The position numbers were made by a program, and so were the translations under genes. DNA of 14,983 nt, from contig JAQVXN010000015.1 in assembly GCA_028709135.1 (NCBI GenBank), positions 1 through 14,983 on the forward strand, read 5' to 3'. The stretch comes from Bacteroidaceae bacterium. GTDB lineage: Bacteria > Bacteroidota > Bacteroidia > Bacteroidales > Bacteroidaceae. The notes under the pieces were generated by a model that was given only the letters and a program-made list of their open reading frames with translations, had not been told where the DNA came from and ran no database searches. Each line of letters begins with the position of its first letter. Within the stretch, counting starts at the first letter, position 1. Of this stretch, positions 8,601 through 14,983 are shown in pieces.

Positions 8601-9242
8601 CTGTGAAGCCTTTTCTGACTGAATTCGAAGCGGTTCTATACGATTTTCTAATTCAGATAGAATATCGTGCAGACGCAAAAGATTTTCTTCAGCAGCACCC
8701 AAACGTCGCTCTGCTTCAGCCTTCCGATAGCGATACTTTGAAATACCTGCGGCTTCTTCAAAAATTTCTCGACGCTGTGTACTTTTAGCGCTTACGATCT
8801 CAGAAATTTTGCCTTGCCCGATAATTGAATATCCATCACGTCCTAATCCTGTATCCATAAACAACTCATAAATATCCTTTAATCGAACATTGACATGATT
8901 GATTTGATACTCACTTTCACCTGATCGATACAGTTTTCTAGATATAGAAACTTCTTCATTATTATAAGGCAAAGCACGATCAGAATTATCAATGGTTATT
9001 TGAACATAAGCAAACCCTTGTGCTTTACGTGTTTGAGTACCTCCAAAAATAACATCCTCCATTTTTCCACCGCGCAGATTTTTGGAAGATTGTTCACCTA
9101 ATACCCACCGAACAGCATCGGCTATATTGCTTTTCCCACTTCCATTTGGCCCTACAACGGCCGTTATTCCATCAATAAACGATAACCGAGTTCGGTCAGG
9201 GAATGATTTAAAGCCTTGTATCTCCAAACTGCGAAGCCGCAA
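5673..9242 (-). CDS. smc: Chromosome partition protein SMC
   Basis: Structural maintenance of chromosomes ATPase, 1189 residues, the usual bacterial length. With ScpA and ScpB (not in the window) it compacts the chromosome and aids segregation. The N-terminal head has Walker A GPNGSGKSN at 32-40 and the conserved GLGRDGYSIIGQGKI region. A long charged coiled-coil arm runs from about residue 170 to 500. The hinge spans about 510-670 and includes GGSMTGG at 659-665. The returning arm runs to about 1010, then the C-terminal head carries the ABC signature LSGGEQ at 1090-1095 and Walker B FCMLDE at 1114-1119, followed by IEAALDD. The start is TTG at 9242, with AGAGGAAG 7 bases upstream and the family N-terminus MRLRSLEIQGFKSF. 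It begins 2 bases after the radical SAM gene. Three TAA stops stand in tandem at its end. Confidence 0.98.
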   Translation of the reverse strand: MRLRSLEIQGFKSFPDRTRLSFIDGITAVVGPNGSGKSNIADAVRWVLGEQSSKNLRGGKMEDVIFGGTQTRKAQGFAYVQITIDNSDRALPYNNEEVSISRKLYRSGESEYQINHVNVRLKDIYELFMDTGLGRDGYSIIGQGKISEIVSAKSTQRREIFEEAAGISKYRYRKAEAERRLGAAEENLLRLHDILSELENRIEPLRIQSEKASQFLEYAGEKRTLEISLWVLTLEKSKQVLREQEDKILLCKSQHEDIQSKLDEVEKKITSLYTDMQNISMDIEKKRNQIKDIETTSSQRVAQIAVMHNDIEHNKASIDRIRDELNESGASDEQLNQKISTYKQEIADKEQKHQTFTIQQAETQKELENLNAQQKDIQLHISSLKERRFTLSQNINEIKLVSASRGSLIEESTTRLQDLEENVAIKDENIKKLEIEKNDCKELISEIEQKIVSLQNEKKGFELKIESRQSKVDTLAAKKRKLEDEIQKHLQKAELLLNMENSLDGFHNSVKFVMSQARKETLAGVYGPVSRLIEVDDQNALAVEIALGGALQNIVVENESIAKSAIAMLKNARSGRATFLPISSVKGNKLTDNQLSSAEGFVGFASNLVRCKEKFGGIIRQLLGRIIIVQDLDCAVQLAKKVNYRYRIVTLDGQVVNTGGSMTGGYTTKTAGILGRGHEIEHLKQQAQTMKKQVEELQFQIKIAEEQLSAVQASSLGVDGELVTAQEDKFQYVAELKQLNNAFDNAVQSKKKTVLEYEKLTARLKELKENDVSNSDKIDEFNRKLVETDSALNILDDKKNKLVSQITEITDQLSALKIKMVTLEQEISAIRQINEQLITQKSNQREHTIWMHSQIEKFSEQSKQLTQKIEQAKRDQEEYAEQIKTLNVQIKELTEKRNKCEGETTSLRGYEKEVTAQREVVAKDLSRLEEKKRTLQAQYDIIIARLWDEYEVTRSQAAQLANPIEDENLANRRLSELKAKIKSLGNVNVSAIEEYKEVSERYQFLKTQIEDVETSRAELNRMIASLTEDMHKIFLNNFDKISTNFSRIFTELFDGGKAELSLTDPQNVLESGIEIYVQPPGKIIKNLASLSGGEQAFVAIAIYFAILKVRPSPFCMLDEIEAALDDVNVVKYAHYLRTICDKTQFITITHRRGTMEEADILYGVTMQEEGVSKLLELNVNEIESKLGIK

Positions 9243-9257
9243 AGTTACACTTCCTCT
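9240..9257 (-). promoter_or_regulatory. smc ribosome binding site and TTG start
   Basis: AGAGGAAG at 9257-9250 lies 7 bases before TTG at 9242-9240. The site is inside the last codons of the preceding radical SAM gene, which suggests coupled translation. Confidence 0.7.
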
Positions 9258-10240
9258 ACTATGATGTCTAACCCAGACAGATGTATGTCTTGTCTAATGG
9301 TTACATTATAGCCTAATTGTTTAAGTTTCTCAATGGTTTGTGCACCATGTCCATTTATTTTTGAGATAGATTTTGGTGAAATCCACAGGATATAATTACC
9401 CGGTCTGCCAGCCTGCTTTATAGCCCGCTCATATATGAGCCTGGCTTCACAAAGTTCTCGGAACGCAGGATGATAAGGACCTGCCAGCTTGTCTTTTTGT
9501 AAGGAATCCTGCGCATGGAGACCCATACGTATAACTGGGATTTGACAGCGAAATTCAAACATGTCTAAAAGCCATGCACCTAGCTTTACTGCTTCATCTA
9601 ATGTTTGAGGCTGATAGACACCTTTACGCCAATAATCCGCCAAAACCGTTCCCTCCACCACAATGGTTGGATAAATACGAACGGTATCCGGTTTTAATTG
9701 TGCCAACCTTAATGCTGTTTTACGATCTGTTTGTTCATCTGAACCGTATAATCCTGTCATCATTTGAAGACCTAATTCAAAGCCATTTTCTCGGATTAAG
9801 TTCGATGCCTTTTCTACTTGAGAGGCGGTATGTCCACGTGAATTTAATGTTAACACTGCATCGGACATACTTTGTGCCCCTAATTCGATGGCTGTTACAC
9901 CATAATGCTTTAGAATATCTAAGATTTCGTTATTAATGGCATCAGGGCGAGTTGAAATTCGAATTCCCTTAAACACATTTCCATGAACAAACGGTTCAGC
10001 AGCCTGCAATAGTTCCAACATATAACTACGCTCAATCGCTGTGAAGCTGCCTCCAAAAAATGCAATTTCCGCATTATTACAACGCCCACTTAGTTCCTTT
10101 TCAGCCGTAAAGCATAATTCCTTTACATATGATTTTGTAGGCTGAGTTTGCGTTCCAGAAATACTTTTTTGGTTACAAAAACTGCATTGATTGGGACAGC
10201 CGACATGTGGCACAAAGATAGATAAATTCGCGTGCTTCAT
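9245..10240 (-). CDS. Elp3-like radical SAM protein
   Basis: A protein of 331 residues related to the radical SAM half of Elongator protein 3. Cys15, Cys19 and Cys22 (GCPNQCSFC) form the cluster motif that would hold a [4Fe-4S] centre and bind S-adenosylmethionine. FFGGSFT at 61-67, STRPD at 96-100, and ELGAQSMSDAVL at 119-130 followed by RGHT at 135-138 are the hallmarks shared with Elp3. The C-terminal region (about 230-331) looks like the radical SAM C-terminal extension rather than an acetyltransferase; no GNAT domain is present, unlike archaeal and eukaryotic Elp3. Elp3 acts on wobble uridines of tRNA, but the substrate of these short bacterial forms is not something I can state. It overlaps the rnc stop by four bases (ATGA), has little Shine-Dalgarno of its own, and runs into smc, as often seen in Clostridia. 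Confidence 0.88.
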   Translation of the reverse strand: MKHANLSIFVPHVGCPNQCSFCNQKSISGTQTQPTKSYVKELCFTAEKELSGRCNNAEIAFFGGSFTAIERSYMLELLQAAEPFVHGNVFKGIRISTRPDAINNEILDILKHYGVTAIELGAQSMSDAVLTLNSRGHTASQVEKASNLIRENGFELGLQMMTGLYGSDEQTDRKTALRLAQLKPDTVRIYPTIVVEGTVLADYWRKGVYQPQTLDEAVKLGAWLLDMFEFRCQIPVIRMGLHAQDSLQKDKLAGPYHPAFRELCEARLIYERAIKQAGRPGNYILWISPKSISKINGHGAQTIEKLKQLGYNVTIRQDIHLSGLDIIVEEV

Positions 10241-10926
10241 TGGCCCATCAATTTTAAGGCTTCTTTAGCAGCTGCTTGTTCCGCACTTTTTTTGCTTGCT
10301 CCTCGGCCGCGCCCTATAACATTACTATTTAAATGTACTTCTACTACAAACTTTTTATTATGATCCGGACCGGACTCTTCCACTAAAACATAAGTGAGTT
10401 TCTCTTCCGGATTTTTTTGTGTGATTTCTTGAAGCATTGTTTTATAATCATTAAATGCAAATTTATTTTTATTTTCTAACACATCAACAACAAAATATAG
10501 AACAAATTTTCTTGCAGGTTCGATGCCTCCATCCAAATAAATTGCAGCAATTAATGCCTCAAACGCGTCGGCCAGAATTGATGAGCGAGTACGCCCTCCC
10601 ATCATCTCCTCGCCTCGTCCGAGTTTGAGATAGTCTCCAAGATGAATTTCTACGGCAAATTCACACAAGGATTTTTCACATACCATTGCTGCTCTCAGTT
10701 TTGTTAATTCTCCTTCTGCCAAATGAAATGTATTAAACAGGTAATCAGATACAATAATTGAAAGAACTGCATCACCTAAAAATTCTTGTCGTTCATTACA
10801 AGACAGATTCTTTTTCACTTCATTTGCGTAAGACGAGTGTGTCAAAGCGATATCAAGATATTTTTTATTCTGAAAGGTATAGTCAATTTGTTTTTCAAGT
10901 AAATTGACATCTTTTAAATTCTCCAT
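10237..10926 (-). CDS. rnc: Ribonuclease III
   Basis: Double-strand-specific endoribonuclease that cuts rRNA precursors and structured mRNAs. The protein has 229 residues. The catalytic domain (about 1-150) carries the signature NERQEFLGDAVL at 44-55 with metal-binding Glu48 and Asp52, and the second acidic cluster ADAFEAL at 119-125 with Asp120 and Glu123. The double-stranded RNA-binding domain spans about 159-229 and ends with GRGRGASKKSAEQAAAKEAL, including the KKSAEQAAA helix typical of the fold. ATG at 10926 is preceded by AAAGGAG with 7 bases spacing, located within the last codons of plsX; the plsX stop is one base away. In many Firmicutes acpP stands between plsX and rnc; here it does not. 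Confidence 0.98.
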   Translation of the reverse strand: MENLKDVNLLEKQIDYTFQNKKYLDIALTHSSYANEVKKNLSCNERQEFLGDAVLSIIVSDYLFNTFHLAEGELTKLRAAMVCEKSLCEFAVEIHLGDYLKLGRGEEMMGGRTRSSILADAFEALIAAIYLDGGIEPARKFVLYFVVDVLENKNKFAFNDYKTMLQEITQKNPEEKLTYVLVEESGPDHNKKFVVEVHLNSNVIGRGRGASKKSAEQAAAKEALKLMGQ

Positions 10927-10927
10927 T

Positions 10928-11932
10928 TCAGTTCTCCTTTGCTTTCAACAGAGCAAGTGAATGTTCAATTTGTTGGATGACTCCACGCTCCGTATATTCC
11001 TTGGCTTGTCGAATAGCATTTTTAAATGCTCGTGCATCAGAGCTCCCATGAGCTTTAATAACCGGTTTTCTTATTCCCATTAATGGTGCTCCGCCGTATT
11101 CCTTATAATCCATTTTTTCTTTAAAACCATTTACTCCATTTTTGACGCATAAATATCCAAATTTAGATATCGTTCCTTGTGTAAATATTTCTTTTAATTC
11201 TCCTGCAAACCATTTACCCAAACCTTCTGTTAGTTTCAAAATAACATTACCAGTAAATCCATCGCAGACTGCTACATCACAAAAACCAAACGGTAGATAG
11301 CGCGGCTCTACATTTCCAATAAATTGGATTGGAGCCTGTTGCAGCAAGGCATTTGCATCTTTTTGTAATTCAAGCCCTTTAGAATCCTCTGCGCCAATGT
11401 TTACAGTTCCAACGCGTGGATTTTTTACACCAAGAATATTTTCCATATACAAGCTTCCCATAATACCAAATTGTGCTAGCATTTCCGGACGACATTCTTT
11501 ATTTGCACCGATATCCACCAACATATAACATCCATTTTCACAAGGGATCGCTGTTGCCAAAGCGGCACGTTTAATACCTTTGATACGTTTTACATAGAGT
11601 GAAGCACCAACTACTACGGCACCTGTAGATCCTGCACTTACAAAGGCATCCCCCTCACCATTTGCCAGCATTTTAAGTCCAACCGCCATTGTACAGTCAT
11701 CATAAGATTTTACAATTTCGGTAGGATCTATATCTACAGGAATTACACGATCTATATTCGTAATATCAATATGATCCAGAGAAATATTTTCTGCTTTACA
11801 GACCTCATGAATTACTTTTTCACTTCCGCATGCCAGTATATCTACTCCATATTCGGAGACAGCCATAGCACATCCTTTTAAAATCTCCGTTGGGGCTTTA
11901 TCTCCACCGAATACATCCACTATGATTCTCAT
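10928..11932 (-). CDS. plsX: Phosphate acyltransferase PlsX
   Basis: Makes acyl-phosphate from acyl-ACP and phosphate, the donor that PlsY uses to acylate glycerol-3-phosphate in the first step of phospholipid synthesis; it is a peripheral membrane protein in Gram-positives. The product has 334 residues. Recognisable family segments are the N-terminal IIVDVFGGDKAP (3-14), SAGSTGA at 99-105, VDIGAN at 139-144, the VGTVNIGAE region at 174-182, and CDGFTGNV at 223-230. A C-terminal GGAPLMGI segment followed by KAHGSS is also typical. The start overlaps the trmFO stop by four bases (ATGA), with GAGGAG 8 bases upstream. None of the fatty-acid synthesis genes that often accompany it (fabD, fabG, acpP) are in the window. 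Confidence 0.97.
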   Translation of the reverse strand: MRIIVDVFGGDKAPTEILKGCAMAVSEYGVDILACGSEKVIHEVCKAENISLDHIDITNIDRVIPVDIDPTEIVKSYDDCTMAVGLKMLANGEGDAFVSAGSTGAVVVGASLYVKRIKGIKRAALATAIPCENGCYMLVDIGANKECRPEMLAQFGIMGSLYMENILGVKNPRVGTVNIGAEDSKGLELQKDANALLQQAPIQFIGNVEPRYLPFGFCDVAVCDGFTGNVILKLTEGLGKWFAGELKEIFTQGTISKFGYLCVKNGVNGFKEKMDYKEYGGAPLMGIRKPVIKAHGSSDARAFKNAIRQAKEYTERGVIQQIEHSLALLKAKEN

Positions 11933-13245
11933 GATTCCAGCTCCTCTTCTTGCGTCAAAACTTGTTTAAGATGTGAAATACCGCGCTGCGCAATCGTTAG
12001 ATATCGCTGTTGCTTATCTTTAATGCGGGTTTCGCTAGGCGGTAACAAACCCATATTGGCTCCCATAGGCTGAAAATCCACACAGTCACTGCTGATATAC
12101 GCAGACAACACTCCACTCATGCAGTCCATAGGTAAAATGAGATTACGTTTTCCTAGCAGTTGCCTCGCTAAATGTTTACCAGCCAAAATACCAGACATTG
12201 CGGATTCCATATATCCTTCTACGCCAGTAATTTGACCAGCAAAGTACATCTTATTGTTGTTTTTTAATTGGAATTGTTGATTAAGCAAATTTGGAGAATT
12301 TAAAAACGTATTTCTGTGCATCACACCATATCGTGCAAATTCCGCATTTTCCAATCCTGGAATCATAGAAAACACACGCTTTTGCTCACCAAACTTTAAA
12401 TTCGTTTGAAAGCCCACCAAATTATATAAGGTTCCGGCTGCATTCTCGCGACGAAGCTGAACCACAGCCCATGGTCGTTTCCCGGTTTTGGGGTCACGGA
12501 GGCCAACAGGCTTTAGTGGACCATAACGGATTGTATCTGCACCACGCTTTGCCATTATTTCAATCGGCATACAGCCCTCATAAACATGTTTTTCCGGTCG
12601 GTCAAATGCATGAAGTTCTGCAGATTGTGCATGTAGCAATGCATCATAAAATCGTTCATATTCATCACGGCTAAATGGACAATTAATGTAATCACAATCA
12701 CCACGATCATACCGTGCAGCAAAAAATACTTTTTCCATGTCCAATGAATCAAAGGTAACAATTGGAGCAGCCGCATCGTAAAAGCTAAGCAAACCGCCAC
12801 AAATTCTTTTTATATCATCTGCCAAAGAATCAGATGTGAGTGGGCCTGTGGCAATTACCGCATATCCATCTGTCGGCAATTGCTTTACTTCTTCATGAAT
12901 TACCTCAATATTTTTATGAGCAGTAATTCGTTGAGTTACTAAAAGAGAAAATGCATTGCGATCAACCGCAAGTGCACCGCCCGCTGCTACGCTAGTTTGT
13001 AATGCGCAATCAACGGTGAGTGAACCTAACATTCTCATTTCTTCCTTTAGCATTCCTGCAGCAGATCCAAGACGTTTTGCTTTTAGTGAGTTTGAACAAA
13101 CTAATTCAGCAAAATTGGGGCTATGGTGCGCTGGAGAATACTTTTCCGGCTTCATTTCGTAAAGCTGTACTTGTATTCCTTGATTTGCTAGTGCCCATGC
13201 TGCCTCACAACCTGCGAGCCCAGCTCCAATTACCTTTACCTTCAT
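11929..13245 (-). CDS. trmFO: Methylenetetrahydrofolate-tRNA-(uracil-5-)-methyltransferase TrmFO
   Basis: FAD- and folate-dependent enzyme that makes 5-methyluridine at position 54 of tRNA using methylenetetrahydrofolate; it replaces SAM-dependent TrmA in most Firmicutes. The protein has 438 residues. The FAD-binding Rossmann motif VIGAGLAGCEAAW lies at 5-17. Cys50 (LVCSNSLK) and Cys225 (YEGCMPIE) are the two expected catalytic cysteines. The family signature regions RYGPLKPVGL, NLVGFQTNLKFGEQ and AGQITGVEGYMESAMSG are all present, and the C-terminus has FQPMGANMGLLPP. The start ATG at 13245 overlaps the topA stop by four bases (ATGA). topA-trmFO adjacency is a known Firmicutes arrangement and supports the call. 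Upstream there is only a weak GGAAG, so coupling to topA translation is likely. Confidence 0.98.
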   Translation of the reverse strand: MKVKVIGAGLAGCEAAWALANQGIQVQLYEMKPEKYSPAHHSPNFAELVCSNSLKAKRLGSAAGMLKEEMRMLGSLTVDCALQTSVAAGGALAVDRNAFSLLVTQRITAHKNIEVIHEEVKQLPTDGYAVIATGPLTSDSLADDIKRICGGLLSFYDAAAPIVTFDSLDMEKVFFAARYDRGDCDYINCPFSRDEYERFYDALLHAQSAELHAFDRPEKHVYEGCMPIEIMAKRGADTIRYGPLKPVGLRDPKTGKRPWAVVQLRRENAAGTLYNLVGFQTNLKFGEQKRVFSMIPGLENAEFARYGVMHRNTFLNSPNLLNQQFQLKNNNKMYFAGQITGVEGYMESAMSGILAGKHLARQLLGKRNLILPMDCMSGVLSAYISSDCVDFQPMGANMGLLPPSETRIKDKQQRYLTIAQRGISHLKQVLTQEEELES

Positions 13246-14983
13246 TCGTTGTTGTCTTCCTTACTCTTTTTTTCAATAGGACGAGCATAATCACAACTAT
13301 CTTTTAAGCAGTGAATCATTGCTCCTCTGCCTGATTTTTTATAAAGGGTAGATCCACATTTTGGACATTTTTCTTCCAGCGGTTTGTCCCATGTCATGAA
13401 AGAACATTGCGGATTATGTTCACATCCAAAATATGCTTTTCCATGTTTCGATTTTTTAGCTAAAACTTTTCCACCACAAATAGGGCAGATACCACCGGTT
13501 TCTTTTACTATTTTTTTGGTATTTCGGCACTCAGGAAAACCTGGACAAGCTAAAAACTTTCCGTATCTACCTATCTTAATTACCATTTTACGTCCGCACA
13601 ATTCACATACAATATCTGTTTCTTCATCCGGTACTTTCATTCTTGTACCTTCCATATTTTTTTCGGCCTGTTCTAACGTTTCCATAAAAGGTCCGTAAAA
13701 ATCATTGAGCATTTTTACATAATCTGCTTTACCTTCTTCTACCGCATCAAGATTTTTTTCCATCTGAGCAGTAAAATCTACATTAACAATATTGGAAAAT
13801 TGTTGTTCCATTAATTGAGTAGTTACTTCACCAAGAGCAGTCGGCTTTAAAGCTTTGCCCTCTCTTTCCACATATCCTCGCGCAAGAATCGTTGTAATAG
13901 TCGGCGCATACGTACTTGGACGGCCTATACCATTTTCTTCCAACGTTTTAATTAAGGATGCTTCTGTGAACCTCGCTGGAGGTTGTGTAAAATGTTGATT
14001 TGGAGTTAATTCTTGCAGCTTGAGTTCATCACCTGATTCAAGTGGTGGCAAAGCAGCCGATTTCTCGTCTCCAGTTTCTTTGGATTCTTCATATAAAACT
14101 GTAAATCCGTCAAATTTTACTGTAAACCCGGATGCTTTAAACAGACAATTTGCAGCCTGGATATCAATTGCAACTGTATTCAACAAAGCATTAGCCATTT
14201 GACTGGCAATAAAGCGTTCCCAAATTAATTTGTACAGCTTATATTGTTCTATCGATAAGCTTTTTTTAATTCTATTTGGCGTAAGTGACGGGTCTGATGG
14301 ACGAATTGCTTCGTGAGCATCCTGAGCATTTTTTTTACTTTTGAATACTCGACGAGTGCTCGGAATATATTCTTTACCATATTTATCTAAAATATAGGTT
14401 TTCGCCATCTCTGCAGCTTCATTCGATATTCTTAAAGAGTCTGTACGCATATACGTGATAAGACCCGTAGCTCCCAATCCCTCAATTTCAATACCTTCAT
14501 ATAGTTCCTGAGCTACTTTCATGGTACGCCGTGATTGATAGCCAAGACGACGTGATGCTTCCTGTTGTAAAGTTGACGTAATAAATGGTGGAGCAGGAGA
14601 TTTTCTGCGTGTTCCTTTTTTTACGTTGCTTACAACATATTGTGCTCCTTCAAGAGATTTTACAATTTCCTGCGCTTTTTGTTCATTAGAAATATCTGTT
14701 TGTTCTAATTTTTTATTGTCTACCGCATATAATTTTGCTGAAATTAATTTTTTGGTATCAACTTTTGCATTTAATTTTGCATCAATGCTCCAATATTCTT
14801 GCTGAACAAATTTTCGAATTTCTTCTTCTCGATCCATAATGATTCGTACAGCAACCGATTGTACTCGCCCTGCCGATAACCCTTTGCGTATTTTACGCCA
14901 TAGAAAAGGACTGATTTTATAACCAACTATGCGATCAAGGATACGGCGTGCCTGCTGTGCATTTACCAACTTTGTGTCAATTG
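13242..14983 (-). CDS. topA: DNA topoisomerase I, 5' end cut by window
   Basis: Type IA topoisomerase that relaxes negative supercoils by a single-strand break with a 5'-phosphotyrosine link. The frame stays open to the right edge: 580 codons plus two bases. The first visible residues, IDTKLVNAQQARRILDRIVGYKISP, match a point roughly 120-130 residues into the family, so the start codon and most or all of the Toprim metal-binding domain are outside. The TTG at 14969 is therefore not a start. The catalytic tyrosine is in GLITYMRTDS (codon 14453-14451). TEASLIKTLEENGIGRPSTYAPTI is the conserved helix region. The C-terminus has three Cys4 zinc ribbons, beginning CELCG, CPICG and CPKCG, followed by a charged lysine-rich tail. 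It ends by overlapping trmFO by four bases. Confidence 0.98.
   Translation of the reverse strand, partial: IDTKLVNAQQARRILDRIVGYKISPFLWRKIRKGLSAGRVQSVAVRIIMDREEEIRKFVQQEYWSIDAKLNAKVDTKKLISAKLYAVDNKKLEQTDISNEQKAQEIVKSLEGAQYVVSNVKKGTRRKSPAPPFITSTLQQEASRRLGYQSRRTMKVAQELYEGIEIEGLGATGLITYMRTDSLRISNEAAEMAKTYILDKYGKEYIPSTRRVFKSKKNAQDAHEAIRPSDPSLTPNRIKKSLSIEQYKLYKLIWERFIASQMANALLNTVAIDIQAANCLFKASGFTVKFDGFTVLYEESKETGDEKSAALPPLESGDELKLQELTPNQHFTQPPARFTEASLIKTLEENGIGRPSTYAPTITTILARGYVEREGKALKPTALGEVTTQLMEQQFSNIVNVDFTAQMEKNLDAVEEGKADYVKMLNDFYGPFMETLEQAEKNMEGTRMKVPDEETDIVCELCGRKMVIKIGRYGKFLACPGFPECRNTKKIVKETGGICPICGGKVLAKKSKHGKAYFGCEHNPQCSFMTWDKPLEEKCPKCGSTLYKKSGRGAMIHCLKDSCDYARPIEKKSKEDNNE

Noticed and set aside
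9574..9936. Plus-strand open frame of 120 codons
   Set aside because: It lies wholly antisense to the radical SAM gene, has no recognisable domain and no ribosome binding site, and is explained by that gene's codon pattern.
12555..12800. Minus-strand open frame of 81 codons rich in His and Met
   Set aside because: It is an alternate frame inside trmFO, whose own frame is intact with both catalytic cysteines.
1..14983. Mobile elements, CRISPR arrays, tRNA or rRNA genes, prophage or defence genes
   Set aside because: Coding sequence of conserved housekeeping genes fills the window almost completely; I saw no direct repeat arrays, inverted terminal repeats, transposase motifs or tRNA-like segments.

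Overview
The window is a dense block of housekeeping genes, all read from the minus strand, so transcription runs from position 14983 towards position 1. The set of genes and their order point to a low-GC Gram-positive bacterium of the Firmicutes, most likely class Clostridia. Supporting signs are folate-dependent TrmFO, PlsX, a YqeK-type HD hydrolase beside NadD and RsfS, an Elp3-like radical SAM protein between rnc and smc, strong GGAGG-type ribosome binding sites, and frequent TTG starts. A family or genus cannot be named from this sequence alone.

Layout in transcription order: topA (5' end outside the window), trmFO, plsX, rnc, an Elp3-like radical SAM gene, smc, ftsY, a fused rdgB-yhbY gene, nadD, yqeK, rsfS and leuS (3' end outside the window). 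Three junctions are 4-base ATGA overlaps (topA/trmFO, trmFO/plsX, rnc/radical SAM). Two are 1-base overlaps, TGATG at ftsY/rdgB and TAATG at the fusion/nadD. The remaining gaps are 1 to about 45 bases. I see no terminator hairpin and no non-coding stretch above 300 bases. The simplest reading is one long co-transcribed, translationally coupled cluster whose promoter lies beyond the right edge.

The genes group by process. TopA and SMC manage DNA topology and chromosome folding. TrmFO, RNase III, YhbY, RsfS and LeuS serve tRNA, rRNA, ribosome assembly and aminoacylation. PlsX starts phospholipid synthesis and FtsY targets proteins to the membrane. RdgB, NadD and YqeK handle nucleotides: removal of non-canonical NTPs, NAD synthesis and, by family, diadenosine tetraphosphate hydrolysis.

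I found no undescribed multi-gene system. The most unusual feature is the in-frame joining of RdgB and YhbY into one reading frame, with a good ribosome binding site and start codon still present at the YhbY boundary. Several starts needed correcting. leuS, rsfS and smc appear to begin with TTG, and ftsY begins two codons inside the longest open frame, judged from Shine-Dalgarno spacing and family N-termini.
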